DNA from: Candidatus Reidiella endopervernicosa | GTDB lineage: Bacteria; Pseudomonadota; Gammaproteobacteria; GCF-013343005 | Assembly: GCF_013343005.1 (NCBI RefSeq) | Contig: NZ_CP054491.1 | Location: 1,904,501 to 1,968,500 of the forward strand | Direction: 5' to 3' | Length of the DNA: 64,000 bases | Part shown: positions 1 through 8,917 of the stretch, in pieces | Numbering within the stretch: the stretch's first letter is position 1 | Layout: every line of letters starts with the position of its first letter | The notes under the pieces: generated by a model | What the model was told of the DNA's origin: nothing | The model's database searches: none | The model's input: only the letters and a program-made list of their open reading frames with translations | Program-made: the position numbers and the translations under genes

Positions 1-137
1 CAATCAGAACCTTTACGAAATCCAGCAGGACAATATAATACGGCTCGCACATAATTAATTTGTAATGTTATGAGAAACGCTGTAAGCCAAGCCAATATGA
101 TTGCCGGAAACAGAGCTATGTATCTAAATGTGTCCAT
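1..137 (-). CDS. N-terminal part of an unidentified membrane protein (runs off window)
   Basis: An open frame starts at an ATG read leftward from 137 and stays open to the window edge (45 codons). The first ~30 residues form a hydrophobic segment (ALFPAIILAWLTAFLIT), followed by a more polar stretch, so it looks like a signal anchor or first membrane helix. An AGGA lies only 2 nt before the ATG, so the ribosome site is weak. No family is recognisable from so short a fragment and the call is tentative. Confidence 0.35.
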   Translation of the reverse strand, partial: MDTFRYIALFPAIILAWLTAFLITLQINYVRAVLYCPAGFRKGSD

Positions 138-155
138 GATCCTAACTATTATTAG

Positions 156-196
156 ACACCCTAAATGTCCCGTTACTAACGGAGCATTTAGGGTGT
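156..196. repeat. 41-bp palindrome (hairpin)
   Basis: Perfect 12-bp arms ACACCCTAAATG and CATTTAGGGTGT enclose a second nested 5-bp stem (CCGTT/AACGG). It has no T-run on either side, so it is not a typical intrinsic terminator. It could be an operator or a remnant of a mobile element. The rest of 197-554 holds no convincing gene; the word AACGGAGC recurs near 179, 240 and 263. Confidence 0.6.
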
Positions 197-554
197 ATAA
201 AAATCCAGCTTGTTTTAAAACAATGATTTAACTTCGTAAAACGGAGCCTAAAAGGTGTTGCTAACGGAGCTGCCCGGATTGTTTGCTTGATATGGGGTGT
301 TTCTATGCCATTGGCGGCATGGTCTCTACCCATGGCCTGGGAATGGTGTTTATTCGTGAAATCTGTTTGTGAGCGCAGCGGTGGATCTTGTTCCATGATC
401 GAGATGCCTCCTGGCTGATTGATATAAATGAAGCGTCCTACAGCTAATCCCTGAAATCAAGTATTCCCGATAGCTGTTGTACGGCTCCTTGATGCTTGTC
501 CTACCTCTCGATTGCTTACAGAATGGGCCTTTCTTCTTATGTTCTGGTGCTGAT

Positions 555-1694
555 GTGAAGGTTGTCCTTGCCCCCAACGCCCTCAAGGGGAGTCTGTCGA
601 GCAGTGATTGTGCTTCTGCGATGGCGGTCGGTGTGCGGCGTGTTGTGCCCGATGCTGTCTGTATTGAACTGCCGATGGCCGATGGTGGTGATGGGATGCG
701 TGATGCATTCATGGCGCTTGATGGTTTTGAACTGTGTGAGATCGTCGTTGAGGGGCCGCTGGGTGATTCGGTGACTGCCCCTTTTCTTTTGGACAGTGAG
801 AACGCCACGGCGGTGATCGAGATGGCCGACGCCTCGGGGCTGGCGCTGCTCGATCCTGCTCGACTCGATCCGGTTAACGCTTCTACTGTGGGTGTCGGTC
901 AGTTGATGGTGGCGGCGCTTGATGCGGGTGCAGAGCGGATTGTGCTCGGTATCGGGGGGAGTGCGACCAACGACGCGGCGACTGGTCTCGCTATTGCGCT
1001 GGGTGTACGTTTTCTTGATGGTGCTGGTCAGCTGCTGAAGGGGTGTGGTGGTTCGTTGACGCAGGTCGCGTCGATCGATCTATCCGGACTCGATCCGCGT
1101 ATGACCGATCTATCGCTCGATATTGTCTGTGATGTCGATAATCCCTTTATTGGACCCGAAGGGGCGGCGGCGCTCTATGGGCCACAGAAGGGGGCCGATG
1201 CGGCGACCGTGCAGGTGTTGGATGCAGGCATGGCCCACTTTGCCGAAGTCTTGAAGGAGGTGACCGGTGTCGATGTGTGTGAGATGCCGGGTGCCGGTGC
1301 GGCGGGCGGTATGGGGGGAGGGCTCCATGCGCTTTTCGGGGCTCGCCTGCTACCGGGGGCGGAGCTGATGGCCGAGGTGGTCGGACTCGATACCGCGCTC
1401 GAGGGTGCTGATCTGGTGATCACCGCCGAGGGTCGGATCGATGGCCAGACGGCACATGGCAAGGCACCTGCTGAGGTGGCGAAACGTGCCAAAGCGGCAG
1501 GTGTACCGTGTGTGGCAATAGCCGGTTCGTTGGGTGATGGCTACCAGCAGCTCGCTGATGTTGGCATTGATGCCTGCTTCTCGCTCTGTGCTGGGCCGAT
1601 ATCGCTTGAGGAGGCGATGGCGCAGGCATCGGAGTTGATGAGTGATACCACAGAGCAGGCCGTCCGGCTCTTTATTGCTTCAAAACTGTACTAA
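555..1694 (+). CDS. glycerate kinase, type 1 (GxK family)
   Basis: Encodes a cytosolic kinase of the GxK family, which phosphorylates D-glycerate to a phosphoglycerate using ATP and feeds glycolate/glyoxylate carbon into central metabolism. The protein begins VKVVLAPNALKGS and contains the family blocks MADGGDG (substrate region, ~residue 48) and GIGGSATNDAATG (~residue 134), followed by GAGAAGGMGGG. Length from the GTG at 555 is 380 aa, which fits the family. The frame is open further upstream to 477, but those residues do not belong to the family, so GTG is preferred although no strong ribosome site is visible. It stands alone; the next feature is an inserted repeat at 1831. Confidence 0.9.
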   Translation: MKVVLAPNALKGSLSSSDCASAMAVGVRRVVPDAVCIELPMADGGDGMRDAFMALDGFELCEIVVEGPLGDSVTAPFLLDSENATAVIEMADASGLALLDPARLDPVNASTVGVGQLMVAALDAGAERIVLGIGGSATNDAATGLAIALGVRFLDGAGQLLKGCGGSLTQVASIDLSGLDPRMTDLSLDIVCDVDNPFIGPEGAAALYGPQKGADAATVQVLDAGMAHFAEVLKEVTGVDVCEMPGAGAAGGMGGGLHALFGARLLPGAELMAEVVGLDTALEGADLVITAEGRIDGQTAHGKAPAEVAKRAKAAGVPCVAIAGSLGDGYQQLADVGIDACFSLCAGPISLEEAMAQASELMSDTTEQAVRLFIASKLY

Positions 1695-1830
1695 TCACTC
1701 GCTATTTCAATGGAGGGCGCAGAGGTTGTGCCCAGCTACCGATTCGTGCCTATCACCTGTTTGTCAGATTTATAACTGTCCGTAATCAACGTCTTTTCAG
1801 GCAATCGTCAAAAAAACGGCCTATTCTTAC

Positions 1831-2112
1831 GCTGACCGCCATGGAGAGCGAAGTGAGGGCGGTTAGTCCCCGATAGTCGACGCCGTCTGCCTATTCGTAG
1901 TTGAGAGCGCGAGCGAACGACGAAGAAGATGCAGCAGCGGCTTTATGTCGGCGTAGAGTCACTGAGGGAGTTGTGTAGAGCCGCGAGGAGGTGATTACGC
2001 AACGTACGCAGGACGGTCGGGGCGCCGTAGGCATAAACGGTCGCGTTAAGTTTTTGCTGTTTGCTTGGGCTTGGATGCCCAAAACAAACTTTCGCAAAAA
2101 TAGCGACTCCCC
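1831..2112 (-). repeat. ~280-bp hairpin-ended repeat, copy 1 (intergenic)
   Basis: First of ten copies. Orientation is defined here so that + begins GGGAGTCGC and ends GGCGGTCAGC; this copy is minus. It is the only copy outside a gene, lying between glycerate kinase and the multi-domain sensor. It begins GCTGACCGCCATGG and ends GCGACTCCCC, flanked by C on the left and G on the right as in every copy. Its distal stem is of the GTTTG/CAAAC type. The remaining gap 1695-2227 shows no other feature apart from a likely promoter region before 2228. Confidence 0.93.
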
Positions 2113-2891
2113 GGCTTGATATAGTTTGAGTCCATCCTTTCAGAGAGGGGAGGTCGGTATTGCCGATGGGGCTGGGTGCCTAGAATAAGAACCAGAGGGC
2201 GCTTTAAGGATAGGGGCAGTCTGTTTAATGGATAAAAACAATAATTGGCTAGGGAGTTTTATTGCACTGATTGTGCTACTTAGCGTGCTGTTGCCGTTAT
2301 CAGTGACTGCGGCTCCTGATCAACCCTTTGAATTGACCGCCGAAGAGCAGCGCTGGCTCGAGGCGCATCCCCGCATCCGTATCGGCACCATGAACGCCTG
2401 GCCGCCGATGGACTATGTCGACAAGAGCGGCCGGCCACTCGGCATCGGCACTGAGTTCATCCGCGCTATCAATATCCGTCTGGGGCATCGACTCGAGATT
2501 GTGCCCGGCTCCTGGGAGGAGAATTATCGCTTAGCTAAGGAACACCGACTTGATGCCTTGATGGGAGTAACGCCACTCGCTGAGCGCGAGCAGTTCTTCA
2601 ACTTCACTACACCCTATATTGAGATTCCTCACCTCATTTTCACTCGCAACGATGCGTCATACAAAGGTTCGCTCGATGATCTTGCTGGACAGACCGTTGC
2701 TGTTGAGCGGGGCTTTTTTATCGTTCATCTGCTGGAGTCTAAATACCCGAAGATCAAGGTCAGAGAGTTTGATACGACCAGCGATGCACTCGATGCACTC
2801 TCCAAAGGTGCGGTGGATGCCTATGTCGGTAATCGTGCGGCGGCGATGTATGTGATCGAGAGTGAGCTGATTATCAATGTTAAGGCGCACC

Positions 2892-3170
2892 GGGAGTCGC
2901 TATTTTTGCGAAAGTTTGTTTTGGGCATCCAAGCCCAAGCAAACAGCAAAAACTTCACGCGACCGTTTATGCCTGCGGCGCCTCGACGTCCTGCGTTCGT
3001 TGCGTAATCACCTCTTCGCGGCTCTACACAACTCCCTCAGTGACTCTACGCCGACATAAAGCCGCTGCTGCATCTTCTCCGTCGTTCGCTCGCGCTCTCA
3101 ACTACGAATAGGCAGACGGCGTCGACTATCGGGGACTAACCGCCCTCACTTCGCCTCCATGGCGGTCAGC
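2892..3170 (+). repeat. ~280-bp hairpin-ended repeat, copy 2, inside SBP domain 1 of the giant sensor
   Basis: Inserted after GGCGCACC in the coding strand, in the same orientation as its host. Upstream the protein reads ...IINVKAH; downstream ISESSSINAIGVRKDLP resumes the same SBP_bac_3 domain, with the typical GVRKD motif. Simple removal leaves the flanks one base out of frame, unlike the cleaner copies, which suggests an indel at the junction or in the host. Distal stem of the GTTTG/CAAAC type. Confidence 0.92.
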
Positions 3171-3210
3171 GGGGAAGATCTCCGAGAGCTCCTCGATTAA
3201 TGCCATTGGA

Positions 3211-5976
3211 GTGCGCAAGGATCTGCCGCTTCTGGCGGGGATACTCAATCGTGCGCTTGCAGATATCGACCGTGATGAGCTACGCGTGATCCATAAATCG
3301 TGGGTAGGTGAACTGAAAGAGGCAGAGTTGGGGCTTACCTATGCGGAGCGTGCCTGGCTCGATCACCATCCGGTTATCCGTGTTTCCAGCGAGGCCGATT
3401 ATGCACCGTTCGACTACCGTATTGCAGGCAAGCCTGCCGGCTATTCTGTGGAGCTGGTGGAGATTCTGGCCGATCGGATCGGCGTCGAATTGGAGTTTGT
3501 GAAAGATAGTTGGAGCAATATGCTGGGGATGGCGAAACGGGGAGAGATCGATCTGCTCCATTCGGTCTTCGACTATCCCAGCGAGCGTAAGCGCTATCTG
3601 AAGTTCACCCGGCCTTATAAAGGTGTCGTCAATGTCATCGTTACGCGCAGTGAGTTGACTCATATCGATGAGTTGCGGGAACTGAAAGATCTTCGTGTGG
3701 CGGTAGTAAAAGATGATTCGCTGATCGTCGCCCTGAAGGGAGTCGTTGACGATCAACAGCTGGTCTATTTCGATAGCTACTCCGATGCGTTCAACTCGGT
3801 CGCTGCCGGCAAGACAGACGCTACCCTTACAGAGCTGCCAACGGCGACTCACCTGATCAATGAACTCTATCTCAATAACCTGGTGATCACCGCCAAGAGT
3901 GACGCGCTGGGGGGGCGCGATCAGCGCTACCGCCTTGCGGTGCGAAATGACTGGCCGATGCTTGCCTCAATTCTGGATAAGGCGCTCGACTCTCTCTCGG
4001 TGGCAGAGTTGCGTCGTCTCGATGCAAAGTGGTTGAAGCTTCCGGAGCCGCCGAGACAACGCGCTTCCCAGCTTGCGCTCTCTGCGCGTGAGAAGGGGTG
4101 GATCGATAAACACCCGGTTGTGAGCATCGCCTTTGACGAAAACTATCCGCCCTACAGCTTTCGCAATGAGAAGGGGGAGTTTGTTGGAATTGCGGTCGAC
4201 TTCGCACGTGAGCTTGCACAGCGGGCCGGTTTTTATTTCGAGCCCTATGAGGAGGGAACGTGGAAAAAACTCTATATGGCAGCCGAGAAGCGCGATGTTG
4301 ATGTAATCGCCACGCTGGTCAAACGCAAGGAGCGTGAGGAGCTGTTTGCGTTCACACGTCCATATGTTTCCCTGGCCCAATATATCGTGACCCGCAAGGA
4401 GGATCTGGGGGTGATAACCCGCCCGGAGGATCTATCCGGTAGGCGGATGGCGCTGGTAAAGGGCTACTCAATGAGTGATGTACTGCTCGAGGAGATCGAG
4501 GGTATTGAACCGCTCTATGTAATGAATCTCAACGAGGGGCTGGAGGCCGTCTCGGCCGGTAAGGCGGATGCAACCATCGGTGCTATCGGTATGGCACACC
4601 ACCTGATTACCCAGGCGGGATTGCCCAATCTTGGCTTCGCCACCCTCTACTCGAAGGGCCAGTCTGAGCAGCGATTTGGCGTGCGCAAGGATTGGCCTGA
4701 ACTTGCCACCATTCTCGGTAAGGCACTCGATTCGCTCAGCGATGAGGAGGTGCTGGCAATCTTTGGCAACTGGACTCGCCCCGAGATCGCTCGTACCGAG
4801 GCCGAGCTGACGGAATCACGTGTTGCATTGACTGAGGAGGAGCGTGCCTGGCTCGAGACGCATCCAGTGATTCGCGTACATAACGAACAGAACTGGGCAC
4901 CCTTTAACTTTATCGAGAAGGGGAGGCCGAAGGGCTACTCGATCGACTACATGAACCTGCTGGCCAGCAAGCTCGGTATCGAGGTGGAGTATCTATCGGG
5001 ACCGAGCTGGGATGATTTTCTTAGCATGATGAAACGCAATGAGCTCGATGTGATGCTCAATATCGTCGATACCGAGGATCGGCGCGACTACATCAACTTT
5101 ACCGATAGCTATCTGCGCTCGCTGACCGGAATCTATGTACGACAGGATGAACCGCTGATCACCTCGCTCGAAGCGCTGGAGGGGAATACGGTTGCGTTGC
5201 CGAGTGGCTTCTTCGAACAGGAGCTGATCGAGCGCTACTATCCCAATATCAAGATGCATCTGGTGAAGGATAATCTGTTGGCACTGCAGGCGGTTATGCT
5301 GGGTGAGGCCGATGCCGCCATCGGTGAGCCGGCGGTGATGAACCATCTGATGCTGGAGCAGAGCATCTTCAATATTCGCCTCTCAGGCAGTATCTCCGAC
5401 CCACGCTTCGATAATGTCTTAAACCTCGGTGTGCGTAAGGATTGGCCGACACTGCGCACGATCCTACAGAAGGCGATGGATAGTGTTGCCTATCAGGAGA
5501 GACAACACCTGCGAGAACGATGGTTGCCACAGGCCGCAGCAAAATTGACTCAGAGAATTGATCTGAGTGCCGAGGAGATCGCGTGGCTCAAGGCCCATCC
5601 TGTGATACGTGTCTCCAACGAACTTGACTGGCCCCCCTACGATTACAACGTTGCTGGCAGACCGACCGGTTTCTCAATCGACTATCTGCATATGCTTGCG
5701 GACAAGGTCGGTGTTGAGCTTGAGTTTGTGACCGACTCCTGGGCCGCTTTAATGGAGCGGTTCAAACGGGGCGAGATCGATCTTATCCATCCGCTTCACT
5801 ACAGCAACGAGCGTGCCGAGATCATGCACTTTACCAAGCCCTTTTTCACGCTCTCGTGTGTGGCGGTGGTTCGGAAAGAGGATGATGAGATCACCAGCCT
5901 GAAGCAGCTCTACGGTAAGACCCTGGCGGGTGCGGACGACTGGGCGTTGACCAACTATATTCGCGAGCACCATTGA
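3211..5976 (+). pseudogene. uninterrupted central part of the giant sensor: SBP_bac_3 domains 2-5
   Basis: This 921-codon stretch is the longest open part of the 2228-8886 gene. After the tail of domain 1 it holds periplasmic solute-binding (SBP_bac_3) domains starting near residues 44, 289, 538 and 784. Each opens with a conserved linker (for example ERAWLDHHPVIRVSSE, ERAWLETHPVIRVHNE) and the first three end with a GVRKDWP-like motif and ALDSL. The fifth is cut after YIREHH at 5976, where a TGA interrupts it; the following sequence belongs to the membrane-proximal region, so about half of a domain is missing. The strong similarity between units suggests growth by internal duplication. The initial methionine here is not a real start: the frame continues from domain 1. 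Confidence 0.8.
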
Positions 5977-6025
5977 GATTGTTGTCGGTGGCGTCGGTTA
6001 TGGTCGCGTTGATATCGGCTATTCA

Positions 6026-7123
6026 ATGCTCGAACTGCATCGACATATCGATCAGGTGCGCGATATTGCGATATCGATCGCTCTCTCAGAGATGGTACTG
6101 GTCGCGCTCTTCTCACTCGTGTTTGGTAGTTTTTTAACACGACAGCTGCTTGCGCTCACAACGGGAGCAGAGCGCCTTTCTGCGGGTGAGTTGGGTTATC
6201 AGCTGGAGGTGAAGGGGAGTGATGAGTTGGCTCAGACTGCTGTGGCGTTCAACGCCATGTCGCACGATTTACTCGCCGACCGCCATAAGCGAAATGCAAT
6301 CATGATCGCCTCTCTCGATCCGATCATTACGACGGATAAAGATGGCCACATACTTGAGTGTAATGCCGCGACCGAACGTGTATTTGGCCTCGCGGAGAGA
6401 GAACTGATAAAGCGCTCTCTGGTCGAAACGCTGATCCTGGAGGAGCATCGCACGCACTACCTTAATCTGCTTCATGGTTTGGCCGCACCAAGAGACATTT
6501 CTCTCTCTGCACAACGCTTTGAGATTCGTTGCCAGCGGGGAGATGGAAGTCCATTTACAGCTGAGCTCTCGGTGGGTAGTTCCGAATTCGATTCCGAAGT
6601 CTATCTGTGACTCTTCAAGACATCACACGACGTCTAAGGCCGCGAACGAGCGAGAGCGTGAAATCATATGATTCTCGAGGCGGCTGGAGAGGGGGTGTTT
6701 GGTCTGGATAGTGAGGGACGTCATACCTTTGTCAATCCGCGGGCCGCTGAACTGCTCGGTTTTGAGGCGGAGGAGCTGATTGGTAAACGCTCTCATGAGA
6801 CCTGGCACTATCGTCATGAGGATGGCAGTGACTATCCTGATCACGACTGTCCAATCTATTCGGTTTTGCATTCTGGTGTGATGCGCCAGGGTGTTGAGTA
6901 CTTTGTGCGCAAAGACGGCACCATGATCCCCGTAGATTATGTTGCTACACCACTGCTTGATAGGGGACACGCCAACGGTGCGGTTGTTACATTTAACGAC
7001 ATCTCTGAGCGACTGGCCGCCGAGGAGTATCAGCGTCAGGCGACTACGGTATTTGAGAGTACCAATGACGGCATTATCGTTACCGATGCAGAAGGTAAAA
7101 TTCGTCTTCACTCAGGCCTTTAG
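6026..7123 (+). pseudogene. HAMP and PAS portion of the giant sensor (two frames)
   Basis: Residues from about 5980 read EIVVGGVGYGRVDIGYS, then a membrane helix (MVLVALFSLVFGSFLT) and a HAMP linker (LTTGAERLSAGELGYQLEV). A PAS domain follows (MIASLDPIITTDKDGHILECNAATERVFG). A shift near 6605 moves the frame, and a second PAS domain (ILEAAGEGVFGLDSEGRHTF) and the beginning of a third (VFESTNDGIIVTDAEG) run to 7120. PAS domains in this position usually relay the signal to the output enzyme. After 7120 the sequence becomes very noisy, although SDISELHKIREELI shows that the end of a PAS/PAC unit is still present. Confidence 0.75.
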
Positions 7124-7330
7124 TGAATCACTGATTAGACGGAGATGTTGCGGACACCAACCTGTAGTTAGGTGCACGACGCAGATTTTGAAGATGGGCA
7201 GAGGTTAAAAGATCTCGTGGTAGATCTGGATCACGCAAGGGAGTATCTCAGGGCTACGTATTCGGTACGCAATGAAAAAGGTCAAACCACCAACTATGTC
7301 GCGACCTTCTCCGATATCTCGGAGTTACAC

Positions 7331-7818
7331 AAAATTCGTGAAGAGCTGATAATCAGGCCGAACCATGACGCTTGACGGACGCCAACGCCGCCTGTTTATG
7401 ACCGTCTAACCCCTTGCGATCATCATGCCGCGCAATGGGCGTTAGTATTCTCTGATCGACCGATTTAAAATGGTTAACATATCTCAGTCTGGCACGTCGT
7501 TGGTATCGTCTGCAAAGGTCACGATCGACTGGTAACGTGAGTACGTGCCAGGATATCCTCGGGTTGAAAATTCGTGGAGCCCATAATCAGGCAACCATGA
7601 CGCCTTGACGGACTGCCAATCGCTCGCCTGCTTTCTAATGACCGTAACTAGACCACTGATGCAGATCCATCAGCGCCGCAAATGGAAAGAGGTAAGCTAT
7701 TCTGTCTCCGATACTCGACCGTTTTAAAATGGTTAACGATAGTCTTGGCCATCTGTTTGGTGATCGTCTGCTGCAGAAGGTGGTCGATCGACTGGTAACG
7801 TTGGTACGTGCGGAGGAT
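7331..7818 (+). repeat. noisy tandem duplication within the GGDEF-coding region
   Basis: Two adjacent segments, 7331-7566 and 7567-7818, are recognisably the same sequence: both begin AAAATTCGTG and share ATAATCAGG, CCATGACG, TTGACGGAC, ATGACCGT and AAAATGGTTAAC in order, but differ by dozens of single-base insertions, deletions and changes. Neither reads through. Together they imply an original protein reading IREELINQANHDALTGLPNR. The first copy is the more scrambled. The density of indels looks like an unpolished or mis-assembled read segment rather than gradual gene decay, but a real duplication cannot be excluded. Confidence 0.75.
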
Positions 7819-8886
7819 ACGGTGGCACGTCTGGGTGGTGATGAGTTCATTGTGCTCAGCGATGATCTGAACAAGCTTGATGCGATTGCCAACATTGCTG
7901 CTAAGTTGCTCGACTCCTTTAAACCTCCCTTCCTGCTTGATGAACATGAGATCCACCTTGGATGCAGTATCGGCATCGCGCTTTTCCCTGAAGATGGAAA
8001 TGATGGGGATCAACTGATACGTGCTGCCGATACTGCGATGTATCGCGCCAAGGAGCGTGGACGTAACAACTATCAATACTTCTCCGAGGAGATGGCGACG
8101 ACTGCCTATGATCGACTGTTGATGGAGAGTGCGCTGCACAGTGCCATTGAACAGAAAGAGCTGGTGGTCTACTACCAGCCGAAAATTAACGCCTTAACGG
8201 GGAAAATCGTCGGTGCTGAGGCCCTGGTTCGCTGGGTCCATCCCACGCTGGGTTTTATTCCACCAATTCAGTTTATTCCCCTTGCTGAAGAGAGTGATCT
8301 GATTAATCAGGTGGGTGAGTTTGTATTACGAACGGCCTGTTCCGACGCTGAGATGTGGCGCCAGAGCGGCTATCCACTGAACAACGTTGCTGTGAATATC
8401 TCGGTGCAGCAGTTTGTAAAACAGGATCTAGTATCACTCGTCTCAACGGTATTGAAAGAGTGCGGGATGCCAGCAGAGATGCTGGAACTGGAGATTACAG
8501 AGAGCGCACTGATGCGAGAGACGGAACGTTCTCTGGCCATGCTGGTACGCCTTACCGAGCTGGGTGCCAAGATAGCCATTGATGATTTTTGAACCGGCTA
8601 CTCCTCCTTGAGCTATCTGAAAAAATTACCCATCCACAAGTTGAAAATCGACCAGAGCTTTGTCGCTGGTCTGCCAGAGGACCGAGACGACATCTCCATT
8701 TCACGTGCCGTCATAGCTCTGGGGAAGAGTCTGGGGTTGTCGATTGTTGCCGAGGGTGTGGAGACAGAGAGCCAGGCGGAGTTCCTTGCTAAAGAGAGCT
8801 GTGATGAGCTACAGGGCTATCTCTTCTTAAAACCGGTACCCGCTGAGACCTTTGTGCAGCTACTGCAGGAGAGTGCGCAGGATTAG
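7729..8886 (+). pseudogene. GGDEF-EAL output part of the giant sensor, in-frame TGA
   Basis: From MVNDSLGHLFGDRLL the frame encodes a diguanylate cyclase domain with an intact GGDEF motif (RLGGDEFIVL, ~residue 38) and then an EAL phosphodiesterase domain with [25 protein letters not shown] and VAEGVETE, ending [15 protein letters not shown]. Active-site residues of both domains look present. A TGA at 8590-8592 replaces the glycine codon expected in the EAL block IDDFGTGYSSL, and the same frame continues afterwards to the normal C-terminus at 8886. A single base change (GGA to TGA) would explain it. Confidence 0.85.
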
Positions 8887-8917
8887 GTTGCTTATCTTTG
8901 GTTGAACAGCCGCTGAC

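Larger units (their letters stand above)
2228..8886 (+). pseudogene. giant sensor: 5x SBP_bac_3 - HAMP - PAS - GGDEF - EAL, many frame breaks
   Basis: Pieces in successive frames add up to one gene. The N-terminus is a signal peptide (hydrophobic residues 8-29) followed by SBP_bac_3 domain 1, opening EEQRWLEAHPRIRIGT. Four more such domains follow, each introduced by the same ERAWLxxHPVIRV-like motif, then a membrane/HAMP region, PAS domains, a GGDEF domain and an EAL domain. Proteins of this design are inner-membrane receptors that bind small ligands in the periplasm and alter cyclic-di-GMP. Breaks seen: repeat copy 2 inside domain 1 (with a 1-nt frame offset after its removal), a jump near 5976 that loses the rest of domain 5, shifts near 6608 and 7120-7740, and an in-frame TGA at 8590. 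Some of these may be consensus errors rather than true decay. Confidence 0.8.

Noticed and set aside
142-396. 84-codon minus-strand frame near the left edge
   Set aside because: It overlaps the palindrome, has no ribosome site and no family resemblance.
307-419. 37-codon frame MPLAAWSLPMAWEW...
   Set aside because: No ribosome site, odd composition and no recognisable family.
1110-1492. Long open frames on the minus strand across glycerate kinase, ftsK, acnB and similar genes
   Set aside because: They are shadows of strongly supported genes with family motifs on the other strand.
1891-2097. A ~70-codon open frame running through many copies of the repeat (for example ending SFARALNYE)
   Set aside because: The frame is not kept between copies because of indels, there is no consistent start or ribosome site, and several copies have it closed. 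It is more likely a by-product of base composition.
2892-3170. Group I or II intron identity for the repeat
   Set aside because: It lies in both orientations relative to host genes and shows no domain V, GUGYG start or other intron core motifs.
8590-8592. TGA recoding to glycine
   Set aside because: TGA is the ordinary stop of several intact genes (for example crcB, aat), and only two internal cases are seen.
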